Origin: Chytriomyces cf. hyalinus JEL632
Lineage: Eukaryota > Chytridiomycota > Chytridiomycetes > Chytridiales > Chytriomycetaceae
Direction: 5' to 3'
NCBI GenBank assembly: GCA_025435555.1
Contig: JAIWWG010000055.1
Coordinates: forward strand, 182,399-246,398
DNA: 64,000 bases
Shown: piece by piece, positions 43,312 through 53,926 of the stretch
How the letters are laid out: every line of letters starts with the position of its first letter
Position numbering within the stretch: the first letter of the stretch is position 1
Made by a program: the position numbers and the translations under genes
Notes under the pieces: model-generated
Seen by the model: the letters and a program-made list of their open reading frames with translations, nothing else
What the model was told of the DNA's origin: nothing
Database searches by the model: none

Positions 43312-43923
43312 TGTTGTTATTGTTAATAGGGAAGTAGTTGAGTTGGGTTTGAATGTATGTGCCGAGAAGTGTTATTTATGGACGTGTTTCGGGCATTTGA
43401 AATATGCGAAATGTTTTTGAAAATGAGGCAATGTTTCCTCCCTTTGAAATTGATATTGCGCCATACAGGCACAGCTCCCAAGTAATTACAGTCAGTCACT
43501 GTTACTTCTCTTTTGGTCCATCTTCTTATTCCTGGCATCGTTATTCTCTCTTCTCGTGTTCTCCAATTCTGATTTCTGATTGGCGCATGACAAATGTCAC
43601 CATCAGATCGACATTGCTTCTCAGCACCCACAGGTAACACTCTGAGTATAGTTTCAGTAATGTGAGAAATGAATCGTTGATTCTGTGGCAGCACCGTTGG
43701 CCAACTTGTAAAAGTTTTTGTGAAAGAAATTCTCAAAGTCGCGCAGGCATTGGTAGACGTGACCAGGGACGTAATGCGGTGCAAACTGCGCGTTAATCCC
43801 AGTCTGGGATTTATCCGACTTTTTCACGCACGCCTAAATACTTTATAAACAAGAAGGCGAATATTGCCGGTTTTTTCCAATTATTTTTATTTCTTGCAGC
43901 AAATTATCAAACAGGCCCAGAAA
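43312..43923. other. intergenic DNA inside arm 1
   Basis: This stretch is repeated unchanged at 52336-52947. It holds the 3' flank of one NmrA-like gene and the promoter of the other. A protein-like piece (FAPHYVPGHVYQCLRDFENF in arm-2 orientation) is present in both copies but has no start or known family; it may be a fossil fragment. Confidence 0.5.
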
Positions 43924-44847
43924 CTATGCAAAAAGAGTGGCGACGTAATCCTTTGCGCTAATCGGTTTCACCTTGGGAAATTGGCTGTTGTCATTGCGCG
44001 ACAACAGCCCTTGACCCCTCGCAGCCACTAGGAACAGTTGCAGCGAAACAGACTCAAATCCTTGCGCCGTTTCGAGTCTCTTCTCAAGCTCCTCCACGGA
44101 TGTGTAAGTAGTCGTGAACTTACTAGACACACCTGGCTTGGAAGTAACGGCATGTTGAACGAGCTCACGTGCCTGGTTCCAAGTGAGTCGGTCTCCTTCA
44201 AACTTGAGCGTCTTGTTGCGGGAAAGAGAAGGGTCCGCACGGAGCACTTCGGCCACGTAGTCTCCAACGTCTGACTGATGAGTTACTGTGATGGGAACAT
44301 CACCGGTCCCTGGAATGTTTGCTGAGACGGATGTTCCAGAAATCTCCCAGCCCAGGAATGGGGTAAAGAAGCCTTCAATAAAGTAGCCAGTCTCAATGAA
44401 CGTGTGCTCGAGCTTTGAAGCGACTTCCTCGCTGCGCAGGAGCTGTCGGATGGTGACTTTTTCCCACGTAAACGGCATGGTGGACGCGTGCAAGTCGACA
44501 TCGTTTCCAAACTCGGAGGGAAAGAAGCGCTTGACGCCAGCTTGAATACAAGCGTGGGCCAAGCTTGCTTGGTTGGCGATACCCGTGATTCCAACCACGG
44601 ACACCAGGGCATCAACTCCCTTGAGTGATTCCACAAGGGCGGGGATGGCATCGGAAGATAGCTCGGATGGAATTTTGCGGGTTTCAGCACCGAGAGCAGC
44701 AAGTTCTTGAGAAGCCTTGGACTCGGGGTCGCGAGTAAGAAGGATGACGGAGTCAAACTCGCCCTTGGTAGAAAGCAGGTTCTTGATAAGGGCCTTGCCA
44801 ATGGCTGATGTGCCACCGACGACGGCAATGTTCTTGAAGGCAGGCAT
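43924..44847 (-). CDS. NmrA/isoflavone-reductase-like protein A, arm-1 copy
   Basis: An intronless 307-residue gene from the ATG at 44845-44847. It has the Rossmann motif GGTSAIG (residues 11-17), ILLTRDPESK, GVKRFFPSEFG and FIETGYFIEGFFTPFLGW, the standard plan of NmrA-like atypical short-chain dehydrogenases. Its protein is identical to that of 51412-52335 over all residues I compared. A TATA box (TATAAAT on the minus strand, 44915-44921) lies about 70 bp upstream of the start. The gene stands upstream of paralogue B in the same direction, so each arm holds the order A then B. Substrate unknown. Confidence 0.85.
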   Translation of the reverse strand: MPAFKNIAVVGGTSAIGKALIKNLLSTKGEFDSVILLTRDPESKASQELAALGAETRKIPSELSSDAIPALVESLKGVDALVSVVGITGIANQASLAHACIQAGVKRFFPSEFGNDVDLHASTMPFTWEKVTIRQLLRSEEVASKLEHTFIETGYFIEGFFTPFLGWEISGTSVSANIPGTGDVPITVTHQSDVGDYVAEVLRADPSLSRNKTLKFEGDRLTWNQARELVQHAVTSKPGVSSKFTTTYTSVEELEKRLETAQGFESVSLQLFLVAARGQGLLSRNDNSQFPKVKPISAKDYVATLFA

Positions 44848-44914
44848 TGTTGGAGGGGTTTTTAGTCTTGTTTGTTCTAGTTCCTATGGTTCTGGATTGG
44901 AGACAGTTGAGGGT

Positions 44915-44921
44915 ATTTATA
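44915..44921 (-). promoter_or_regulatory. TATA box of NmrA-like gene A (arm 1)
   Basis: TATAAAT on the minus strand, in the same place as 51339-51345 of arm 2, about 70 bp before the ATG. Confidence 0.55.
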
Positions 44922-45001
44922 GGGGCCTTAATTTGGTGGATTTGCAATGAAAATGTTTGAAATGCCGAATGAGGCAATTGTTGATTGCGAATGATTTATA
45001 A

Positions 45002-45475
45002 GTGTGATTTATAGGTCCAGTTTGGAGATGGGCGTAGATCGGAAGAATGAGAGAGTGGTTGTTCAAGTATGCGAACCATACTTTGTTTGCCGCAGAGCAC
45101 CATGTAGCAGCCATTCCAGCCGTCATTGCGGTTGAGCTATTGCGCGCAGTTGCCGAGAAACACAGCGGCAGTTGATTGCTCACCACACATCTGCGATTCG
45201 GAGACTAGAACGCTCTCAAGGCCGTTGACAAGCGCGGAAGGGATTCATTGCCAGCATCTCGACATCATTGTCTGGCGGCGCAGCGTCAGTGATTGTGCGA
45301 CTTCTTCTGTTTGAAGCGCACATAGCATTCACGCTAGTATTGTTTACCAGCTGTCAACACAAACTGAAGATTTGCTGCGAGCCAATCCTTACGAAGATTT
45401 AAATAAAGAAAAATTTGTGGAATTTATTTTCGCTGCTCAAATTGTTTTCATGCACCGAACGACGCAGGTTCATGC
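45002..45475. other. spacer between arm 1 and RECQL4-like 3' end
   Basis: No intact gene. On the minus strand near 45040-45080 a short stretch (TCTCATTCTTCCGATC) matches 51213-51228 next to arm 2, so this is probably a decayed continuation of the arm. Confidence 0.4.
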
Positions 45476-48400
45476 TCATTCATCCATATTTTGCTCTGAT
45501 TTGGAGCTTCTCATCCGAAACTCCATCAGCGCCTTGCTTGCCATCTTGACAAGCTCGCCAAAACTGAAATGCGAATACGAATTCCACGCCTTGTTTTTGT
45601 ACCTTTTCCAACAGATGTAATAACATGTGAGCAGGGGCGAACTGCGTTTAAGCAAGAACATTAATCGCCTACCAATCGTATGCTGGAAATTTGGGGCTGG
45701 AGATACCGTGGAAAATTCGGGCGATGGCGCGGCCTGTTTCGATGAGCAACGAAAATCAATGAAGGAAAGAGTTTGGATGAGAGCGTTACCTGATGTAAAG
45801 ACTGCCGAATTCTGAACAATAAAGTCCGTCAGGTCGATGCGGAGAATTTTTTTGCTGTGAAAAAGAAATGTATTAGCACGCTGTTGACGAAAGAATACAA
45901 CCAAGAAAATTCAGTGCACCATTTGTTCGATCGCTCTGCCAAGTTCGGATCCCTAAATCCTTCCTTCACTCCCAAGAGACACGCATCCTCACTTCCAACC
46001 TCATTCTCAGATGACTGGCTTTCAAATGTCTCGAGTGTCCCCGTCTCAGTCTCAAAGTATTCATGTACAGTATTTTTGAGAGTGGACATTCTTCTTTGCG
46101 CCTCTTCAAGCAGTTGGATCGCGTCAGGAGACAGATCTGCCTCGTCCATTGGAACATCTGCATCCCAAATGATATCATCAATCGAGTCTACCGACGCGTT
46201 CAGCAACGCTTCGTACAGTACATCCAATTTTGCAACACGGGACGTTTCAAGATTTCGCATTTTCGATGTGAGAAGCAACCGCATTCTGTCCAAATATTCG
46301 TCATCTTTTTGAGTCATGACGGCGTTCACAAGCTCAATATGAAACGCGCGTTCCAGTCCTTCGAAATGTATTTCTTTTTTTCTCTTTTATGACCTCTTTC
46401 CATTAGTTTTTCATAATTTGGTTGCCCCAAACATGGAGACCTTACTTTTAAATCCATCAGAGTCATGTTCAACACACTTGGCGAAACGTCGGCATCTGAA
46501 CACACCTGCGTGAAGGTGCATTTTGGTCCAACAGACGGAATAATGCATCCCAAAAGTAAACTCTACCGAAAGCGCGTCGACAACCAATTTTCCCTTCGTC
46601 TTTTGACTATTTTTCAGAATCGCCGCAAGAACTGGGTTCGTATCGGCCAAGTCAAAGGCCGATTGCTTATTAAAGTGCACAGAAAACGATCCGTAGATTG
46701 CTGCATGAAAACGTGGATAAGTCAAGTGTGACGATCTGAACCTCGAACGCAAATGCCTACCTGGAAACACTCGAATGGGCTTGTCTTCAAACCCTTCCAT
46801 ATACGTCAACAAGGTTGCAAGAACGCTCTCTTTCATATCCAGTTCACTTTCAGTTTCTTCGATCGGGATAATCATTGTTCTGCGGCCCTGAATAGTTCCC
46901 ACTCGAGATCCCTCCTTCGTGCTTTTCGAATTTGCCGTCGCCTTTTTCTTTTCCCCAAACACGCGCAACACAAACTTCCAGACAGACGCCTCATCCACAC
47001 CTTCACTGTACGCAAAACTGCGATGCCGCACGTAATCCTCGGTGCTCAAAAATACATGGCAAAGCGCAGGCAACCCGTCACGCCCGCTTCGTCCACACTC
47101 TTGCATGTAGTTTTCGAGGCTTTTGGGTAAATTGTAATGAATCACGCTTCGAACGTCGGGTTTGTTGATTCCAAGGCCAAAGGCAACTGTTGCGACGAGG
47201 ATGCGCAGCCGGTTGCTCATGAACTTTTGTTGGAGGATTGCGCGTTCGAGATGCGGTTTGCCGGCATGGTAGCTGTCGGCGTCAAAGTTGCGGGTGCGCA
47301 GGTATTTTGCAACGTTATCTGCTTGATTCTAGAGAAACGCGTAAATATTTGAGACACATATAAAGAGGATGCTGCACATACTTGAAACATGGTATATACG
47401 ATAATAGAGTTCAGACCGGCGAAGGCATCACTCTTGAGCAAATTCTCAAGCAGCATATCTCTGAGGAAAAAAAAAGTATTTAGAAACAACTCAAAGTTAT
47501 GGGTTATGGCCGAACCTGTTATCTGTTGAATTCACTTTAGAAACGCTCAGCTTCAAGTTTTCACGCATGCGACTCTCGGCAACCACGGCTCCCATTCCAG
47601 CCTCCAGCCCCAGCATATCAACACACGCTTTCCTCGCCTGCAATGTCGCCGTTGCCGTCAACCCAAGCACACAAGGTCGCCCCAGTACTTCTTCGACGAC
47701 GGTATTCAAACTCAGGTATGAGGTTCGGAAATTGTGTGACCATTCCGTCAGACAGTGAGCCTCGTCGATACACACGAATCGGATTTTGCTCAGGCGCTGT
47801 TGATGGACAAAGGTTTGGAAGGACTCGGTTTGTAATTTTTCGGGCGTCACGTAGAGAATGTCGATTTCGTCAGAGTTTAATGCGTCCATTGTGGCTTTAT
47901 ATTCGCTCGCCTGATGTCGGTATCAGCATATGTCACTTGTGAGCCATATCGGGTAATATACTTACGGATTGATTACTCGAAAGGCACGCTCCTTTTAATT
48001 TCGGGGGTAAACACCGCATTTGATCTTGCATGAGAGAAACCATTGGAGATATGACCAAACACAAGCAAGACTGCTTATTTTTTGACAGGATTCTCAAAAC
48101 ATACGCGGGAAGTTGGTAACAGAGGGATTTTCCACCGCCAGTTGGCAATACCAGAATGGTGGATTCGCCGTTCAAAATGCGCTTAATTGTTTTCACCTGG
48201 CCTGTACCAATCAAATCAGCATCCTGACAATCCGCCTTAGACGTGTATGAGAAATGTTACCTTCTCTGAACGACTCCAAGCCTGTCAAAGACTTGAGAGC
48301 AGAGTTCAAATCGACAAACCGCTGAGTGGGAAATTGAGACAACGCATCTTCATCAAAGTAACTTGGGCTGACAGCAGCGATTCTGTGAATGCCGCTTTCG

Positions 48401-50966
48401 TTTTAACAAAACAAAGTATAATATAGGGAATGGAAGGCGGCTTACTCTTCGTCAATCTCATGGGCATCGCCAAATCTTTCAAAGTCAAAGTCCGGTAGGG
48501 CCAGCAGTCTCTTCCGTTCGACATCGCTATGTATTGCCTCTACAGCGTCATCTATACACGCGGTCCAAGGATTCTCGTTGCTGAAGCCGCCAGATGATTT
48601 GTAAGAGTACGATTTGAGTTTTCTAAAAACTCCATGTTAATCGCGGCTCAATCCACAATTCTGAAAAATATACTCACGTCCCATACGAACTTCCACCAAA
48701 TCTGCCTTTTCCTTTGAAGCCGGCATTTCGTGCACCTCCTTTTCCAAACTTGGATTTTTGCAAATTGAGACTCCTAAAATTGGAACTTCCGATTGCTGCA
48801 ACACAATATAATCAATGGATTGAATAATTTTTTTCATCAATTTGCATTGGCAGTACCTCCAGTATGGTCTCGAACTGAACGATCTTCGGCTTTACCCCAA
48901 CCATCGCTTTTTGAGACACCCGCTTTTGATGCCGTCAATTTCACGCGCGGGGCCGCTTTTTTTGGCTCTGCGGACTTGGCAGACTTCGGTTTCGCAACTT
49001 TTTTCGGCTGCAGTTGCCGACTGGTTGGTTCTGCACCGTCCATGCGTTGATTTACGTCTTCCTCAAAATGCTCGTCCGTGTCAAAATCGCTCTCATCAAA
49101 TCCCTGGTGCCAAAAAATAGCAGGATATGAGATTGAGAAAACGGCGCAAAAGGAACGGTTCATACCTCATTTTTAAAATCGTCATCCTCAGATTCATCAC
49201 CTTCGCTTTCAAGAATCACTCTCCGGTTATTAGCGGGTTTTGCTGAAATAATTGGCTCCGCAACGTTCAATGGTGTCGTTTCCAGTTGCTTTTGACGCGT
49301 TACGCGTCGCGTCGAAGAAACCTCCGGGATATCTACTGAATTCGACAGCTGCAAGTCATCCACATCGCTTTCGTCCACAATTTCAACTCGCTTTCGTTTC
49401 CTCTCGACCAATTTTGACGGCACATTTTCAGAATTGGCGCTGATCTTTTCTCGAGTCAATGCGGCGGCCTTTTTTGCCTCTCTATCTGCAACTTGAAGTG
49501 CTTTCGTCATTTTCATGCCATTGGCCATTTTTTTCGCGCGCGGTTTCCTTCGATGAAGTGCATCAGAGAGAATGGGTTCGTCCGTGTTATTGGCCCATCC
49601 ACTTTCAAAGTGAGAGTCCATATCTGGCATCGCATCATCGGGGTCTTGGCGTAACTCCTGCGCTTCTGGTTCGACAAACATACTTTCGGCACATTTGATG
49701 GGGCTTTGGAGGAAACTGGACGAGAGGTTGAACACCGTTTTCGATCCATTGCGTTTTAGTGTCGTTTGCCGCGAACGAAGGGAGAACGCGCCGGGAGCAA
49801 TGATTTTGAGGGCGTCCGGGGCAGGATTCGATTCAGTTGCAGACGCAGTGGGTATTTGGGATGCAGGTAGAACACTGCGTTGGAAGGGTTGTTACATTTC
49901 GTTTCGTTTCGTTCGAAATTTGGAATGGTGCGAACCTGCCAAGGCTGCCAGAATCAAACGAATTGAACTTTGAGGGTACTTCGGGTTTGGAGCTCTTCGC
50001 GTTTCTGTATTTAAATAAAATGGCTATGAATCAAACGCATGACAGCTTTTCATAGACCAGATTACGTTGCTTCTGCTGGTTGGACGATAAATTTTGATTC
50101 GAGATACTTCTGCACCGCAGCTTCAGCAGCTTTCATTCGAGATGGATCCATGTCAGCGGAGGAAGATAAATTGGCGGATAGCATTGAATCTTTAAAGGAT
50201 TTCTTTTTCGCAATCTACGAGATGGGTGGTGTCAATGAATGCCAACACTGCTTCGCTTTAAAGGACAGCACTCAACAGGCGCCAAGAGCTTTTTCAAAGC
50301 ATTTGTTGATGTGATGTTCTCATCTTCTGGATCCGAGTCCATGGAAATGCCGGTATCTTTGAAAGGGCGTTCGACATGCTCAGGCTCGCGTCCTTTGTTC
50401 AAATGAGACCCAAATGCTTTTGGAGCCGACGCGGCGGAAAATAAGCGCACAGGCTTGAGATTGTGATTAATGGCATCGTCCTTGTCCGAGTCTTCATCCA
50501 AACAACCAAGCGTCGGAAGGGTGTTTGGTGGGTTTCGCTGATTCGAACGAGAAGGCGACGTCGTCTGTTTCAAAGGAGAGCAAGTGGATCTTTGGTGAAT
50601 GGGAGTCACGTTCTTTTTCCGCTTCTTTGCAGATGAGGAGCACGCCGATTTGAAAGCATTCTCAGCGGCGCGCGCCATTGCGAGTCGTTTCGAAGGTGTC
50701 AAAGGCTGCTCTGTTGTGACTTTGGCAGCCTTTGCAGTGGCCAGCTTCGCTTTGAGGTCAGCGTACTGACGGTATGTGTATGCGACTGGAGGGTGTGTGA
50801 TTAGTCAACACTTCCTTCGCAACAGCCTCGGCAGAAACAAACCCTCTGCAACTCGGTCAACATCGCTGCGAGTCGGTCTGCGGCCGTGCTTGTCGCTAAA
50901 TCGTTTTTCCCACTTTGACAGCTTGGCCTTCAGACGCTCTTTCTCTTTCAGTTGCGTGTCGTCCAT
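45476..50966 (-). CDS. RECQL4: RECQL4-type helicase with N-terminal Sld2-like domain
   Basis: This is a large multi-exon gene. The first exon (ATG 50964-50966) encodes LKAKLSKWEKRFSDKHGRRP followed by TRSDVDRVAE. The next exon starts VAYTYRQYADLKAKL. Together these are the Sld2/RECQL4 motif (K..WE..F....GR.P...D, then Y..Y..LK). Basic and acidic disordered regions follow, then LNLQKSKFGKGGARNAGFKG, as in RECQL4 before the helicase. The ATPase core has motif I LPTGGGKSLCYQ, motif II CIDEAHCLTEWSHNFRTSYL (the RecQ4 form), LGLTATAT, and motifs V-VI ATVAFGLGINKP and ENYMQECGRSGRDG. The C-terminus IARIFHGISSPKFPAYDW is joined across an intron to YKNKAWNSYSHFSFGELVKM, the RECQL4 ending. RECQL4 acts in replication initiation and DNA repair in the nucleus. 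In yeasts Sld2 and the helicase Hrq1 are separate proteins. Confidence 0.88.
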
Positions 50967-50997
50967 TTTATTTTACAGGTTAATTATTTTTTCCACA

Positions 50998-51240
50998 TGT
51001 CCGAAATAACAACTCCATCAAACACTTCTGCGGCTGCAATTGGTGCCACGGATAACACCGCAGAACTCGACAGAATATACGCCAAAATACAGACAGATCA
51101 ACAACATGTTCGCCAACCGGATGAACGCCAACAAGATATGCCAACAGCACAGACATGCATCTGACCAGCAGTGCCGCCAACAGCAACACCAGCAGTACCA
51201 ACAACTCCGTCTCGTTCTTCCGATCCAAGTCACATGGTCG
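50998..51240 (+). pseudogene. possible broken gene at the inner edge of arm 2
   Basis: An ATG at 50998, head to head with the RECQL4 start 31 bp away, opens MSEITTPSNTSAAAIGATDN and TAELDRIYAKIQTDQQ before ending at about 51164. A second frame to the right reads HLTSSAANSNTSSTNNSVSF, FRSKSHGREPKL, like the end of the same low-complexity protein. No donor/acceptor pair joins them convincingly. A related scrap lies beside arm 1 near 45040-45080. I regard it as a remnant of a gene caught in the duplication; a small real gene is possible. Confidence 0.3.
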
Positions 51241-51338
51241 TGAGCCTAAGCTCCAACCTTGATTTATAAATCATTCGCAATCTGCCTCATTCGGCATTTC
51301 AAACATTTTCATTGCAAATCCACCAAATTAAGGCCCCT

Positions 51339-51345
51339 ATAAATA
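51339..51345 (+). promoter_or_regulatory. TATA box of NmrA-like gene A (arm 2)
   Basis: TATAAAT within CCCCTATAAATACCCTC, 67 bp before the ATG at 51412. The leader downstream is A/C-rich. Confidence 0.55.
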
Positions 51346-51411
51346 CCCTCAACTGTCTCCAATCCAGAACCATAGGAACTAGAACAAACAAGACTAAAAA
51401 CCCCTCCAACA

Positions 51412-52335
51412 ATGCCTGCCTTCAAGAACATTGCCGTCGTCGGTGGCACATCAGCCATTGGCAAGGCCCTTATCAAGAACCTGCTTTCTACCAAGGGCGA
51501 GTTTGACTCCGTCATCCTTCTTACTCGCGACCCCGAGTCCAAGGCTTCTCAAGAACTTGCTGCTCTCGGTGCTGAAACCCGCAAAATTCCATCCGAGCTA
51601 TCTTCCGATGCCATCCCCGCCCTTGTGGAATCACTCAAGGGAGTTGATGCCCTGGTGTCCGTGGTTGGAATCACGGGTATCGCCAACCAAGCAAGCTTGG
51701 CCCACGCTTGTATTCAAGCTGGCGTCAAGCGCTTCTTTCCCTCCGAGTTTGGAAACGATGTCGACTTGCACGCGTCCACCATGCCGTTTACGTGGGAAAA
51801 AGTCACCATCCGACAGCTCCTGCGCAGCGAGGAAGTCGCTTCAAAGCTCGAGCACACGTTCATTGAGACTGGCTACTTTATTGAAGGCTTCTTTACCCCA
51901 TTCCTGGGCTGGGAGATTTCTGGAACATCCGTCTCAGCAAACATTCCAGGGACCGGTGATGTTCCCATCACAGTAACTCATCAGTCAGACGTTGGAGACT
52001 ACGTGGCCGAAGTGCTCCGTGCGGACCCTTCTCTTTCCCGCAACAAGACGCTCAAGTTTGAAGGAGACCGACTCACTTGGAACCAGGCACGTGAGCTCGT
52101 TCAACATGCCGTTACTTCCAAGCCAGGTGTGTCTAGTAAGTTCACGACTACTTACACATCCGTGGAGGAGCTTGAGAAGAGACTCGAAACGGCGCAAGGA
52201 TTTGAGTCTGTTTCGCTGCAACTGTTCCTAGTGGCTGCGAGGGGTCAAGGGCTGTTGTCGCGCAATGACAACAGCCAATTTCCCAAGGTGAAACCGATTA
52301 GCGCAAAGGATTACGTCGCCACTCTTTTTGCATAG
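51412..52335 (+). CDS. NmrA/isoflavone-reductase-like protein A, arm-2 copy
   Basis: Identical in all 307 residues compared to the minus-strand gene at 43924-44847: Rossmann motif GGTSAIG, ILLTRDP, GVKRFFPSEFG, and C-terminal region ARGQGLLSRNDNSQFPKVKP. There are no introns, frameshifts or premature stops, so both copies should be functional. Only about 150 bp of upstream DNA is shared between copies before the arm ends, so distal regulation may differ. The inverted arrangement places the A genes towards the RECQL4 spacer, each transcribed away from it. Confidence 0.85.
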   Translation: MPAFKNIAVVGGTSAIGKALIKNLLSTKGEFDSVILLTRDPESKASQELAALGAETRKIPSELSSDAIPALVESLKGVDALVSVVGITGIANQASLAHACIQAGVKRFFPSEFGNDVDLHASTMPFTWEKVTIRQLLRSEEVASKLEHTFIETGYFIEGFFTPFLGWEISGTSVSANIPGTGDVPITVTHQSDVGDYVAEVLRADPSLSRNKTLKFEGDRLTWNQARELVQHAVTSKPGVSSKFTTTYTSVEELEKRLETAQGFESVSLQLFLVAARGQGLLSRNDNSQFPKVKPISAKDYVATLFA

Positions 52336-52947
52336 TTTCTGGGCCTGTTTGATAATTTGCTGCAAGAAATAAAAATAATTGGAAAAAACCGGCAATATTC
52401 GCCTTCTTGTTTATAAAGTATTTAGGCGTGCGTGAAAAAGTCGGATAAATCCCAGACTGGGATTAACGCGCAGTTTGCACCGCATTACGTCCCTGGTCAC
52501 GTCTACCAATGCCTGCGCGACTTTGAGAATTTCTTTCACAAAAACTTTTACAAGTTGGCCAACGGTGCTGCCACAGAATCAACGATTCATTTCTCACATT
52601 ACTGAAACTATACTCAGAGTGTTACCTGTGGGTGCTGAGAAGCAATGTCGATCTGATGGTGACATTTGTCATGCGCCAATCAGAAATCAGAATTGGAGAA
52701 CACGAGAAGAGAGAATAACGATGCCAGGAATAAGAAGATGGACCAAAAGAGAAGTAACAGTGACTGACTGTAATTACTTGGGAGCTGTGCCTGTATGGCG
52801 CAATATCAATTTCAAAGGGAGGAAACATTGCCTCATTTTCAAAAACATTTCGCATATTTCAAATGCCCGAAACACGTCCATAAATAACACTTCTCGGCAC
52901 ATACATTCAAACCCAACTCAACTACTTCCCTATTAACAATAACAACA
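52336..52947. other. intergenic DNA inside arm 2
   Basis: Mirror of 43312-43923. Near its right end CATAAATAACAC (about 52878) is a candidate TATA element for gene B, 64-70 bp before its ATG. Confidence 0.5.
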
Positions 52948-53871
52948 ATGCCTGCTTTCAAGAACATTGCCGTCGTCGGCGGTACCTCCACCATTGGACA
53001 AGCACTCATCAAGAGCCTCCTGACAACGAAGGGCGAGTTTGATGCTGTCATTCTCCTCACCCGTGATCCAGATTCCAAGGTTTCAAAAGAGCTTGCTGCT
53101 CTCGGTGCTGAGACGCGTAAAATCCCATCCGAACTGTCTGCCACAACCATTCCTGCTCTCACCGAATCCTTGAAAGGTGTTGACGCTCTTGTCTCCGTGA
53201 TTGGCGCCGCCGGTCTTTCCGACCAAGTCCACTTGATCCATGCATCAGTACAAGCCGGTGTCAAGCGATTCTTTCCTTCCGAGTTTGGCGTTGACTTGGA
53301 CCTGCACGCGCCCAGTATCCCATTTGTCGGCGCAAAGGTCCCCATCCGCCAGCTGCTAAGAAGCCCAGATATCGCGTCAAAACTCGAATACACATTTGTT
53401 GAGAACGGATACTTTCTCGAAGGCTTCTTTTCACCCTTCTTCAACTGGCAGATTTCTGGGACATCTGTGGCCGTGGATATTGCTGGAACGGGAGATGTGC
53501 CAGTGACAGTGACGCTTCAAGCGGATGTGGCTCGGTATCTTGCAGAGATTCTTCGGGCAGATCCAGCCATTTCGCGCAACAAGACGCTCAAGTTTGAAGG
53601 AGATCGGTTCACGTGGAACCAGGCACGCGAGCTCGTGTCCAGCGCTGTTATCCATGTACCAGGAGTCAAAAGCACGTTTTCGACGACTTATACATCCGTT
53701 GAGAAGCTCGAGAAGCGGCTGGAAACAGCGCAGGGACATGAGTGGGTGCAGGTGCAACTGCTGCTGGCAACGGCGAGGGGGCAGGGACTGCTGTCGCACA
53801 ACCACAACAAGCTGTTTCCAAACGTGAAACCAACGGGTGCGAAAGAATATGTCGCGGGTCTTGTGGTTTAA
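52948..53871 (+). CDS. NmrA/isoflavone-reductase-like protein B, arm-2 copy
   Basis: 307 residues without intron. It has motif GGTSTIG, GVKRFFPSEFGVDLDL, FVENGYFLEGFFSPFF and ending KEYVAGLVV. It differs from the arm-1 copy (42388-43311) by one residue that I can see, Gly for Ser in the PT(G/S)AKEY segment, from a single base change. Together with copy A it forms a tandem pair probably made by an older duplication, before the arms were copied. Confidence 0.85.
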   Translation: MPAFKNIAVVGGTSTIGQALIKSLLTTKGEFDAVILLTRDPDSKVSKELAALGAETRKIPSELSATTIPALTESLKGVDALVSVIGAAGLSDQVHLIHASVQAGVKRFFPSEFGVDLDLHAPSIPFVGAKVPIRQLLRSPDIASKLEYTFVENGYFLEGFFSPFFNWQISGTSVAVDIAGTGDVPVTVTLQADVARYLAEILRADPAISRNKTLKFEGDRFTWNQARELVSSAVIHVPGVKSTFSTTYTSVEKLEKRLETAQGHEWVQVQLLLATARGQGLLSHNHNKLFPNVKPTGAKEYVAGLVV

Positions 53872-53926
53872 TGGATTGGCGCCTCTCGTTTAATGATAGT
53901 AATATAGCAAATTGAAATCTGCGTAT

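Larger units (their letters stand above)
42332..45001 (-). repeat. inverted repeat arm 1 (about 2.67 kb, near-identical core)
   Basis: The reverse complement of this segment equals 51263-53926. The two carry the same NmrA-like gene pair, the same 612-bp intergenic DNA and the same promoters. In the coding parts I find one base difference (A/G near 42436, giving Ser/Gly). Near the inner end arm 1 has AACAAT where arm 2 lacks it. Identity falls off abruptly at both ends. The spacer of 6.26 kb contains the RECQL4-like gene. Confidence 0.9.
51263..53926 (+). repeat. inverted repeat arm 2 (about 2.67 kb)
   Basis: Reverse complement of 42332-45001 with almost complete identity; see arm 1. The boundary on the inner side lies at TTATAAATCATTCGC (51264) and on the outer side at about CTGCGTATG (53926), after which similarity weakens. 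Confidence 0.9.

Noticed and set aside
52475-52936. 153-residue frame present in both inverted arms
   Set aside because: It lies in the intergenic DNA, has a composition unlike protein over most of its length, and is duplicated only because the arms are; a second frame in the same place is as good.
42332-53926. Inverted arms as a simple assembly duplication
   Set aside because: Not fully excluded, but the one base change, the AACAAT indel, and the diverged homologous flanks on both sides are not expected from duplicated contig ends.
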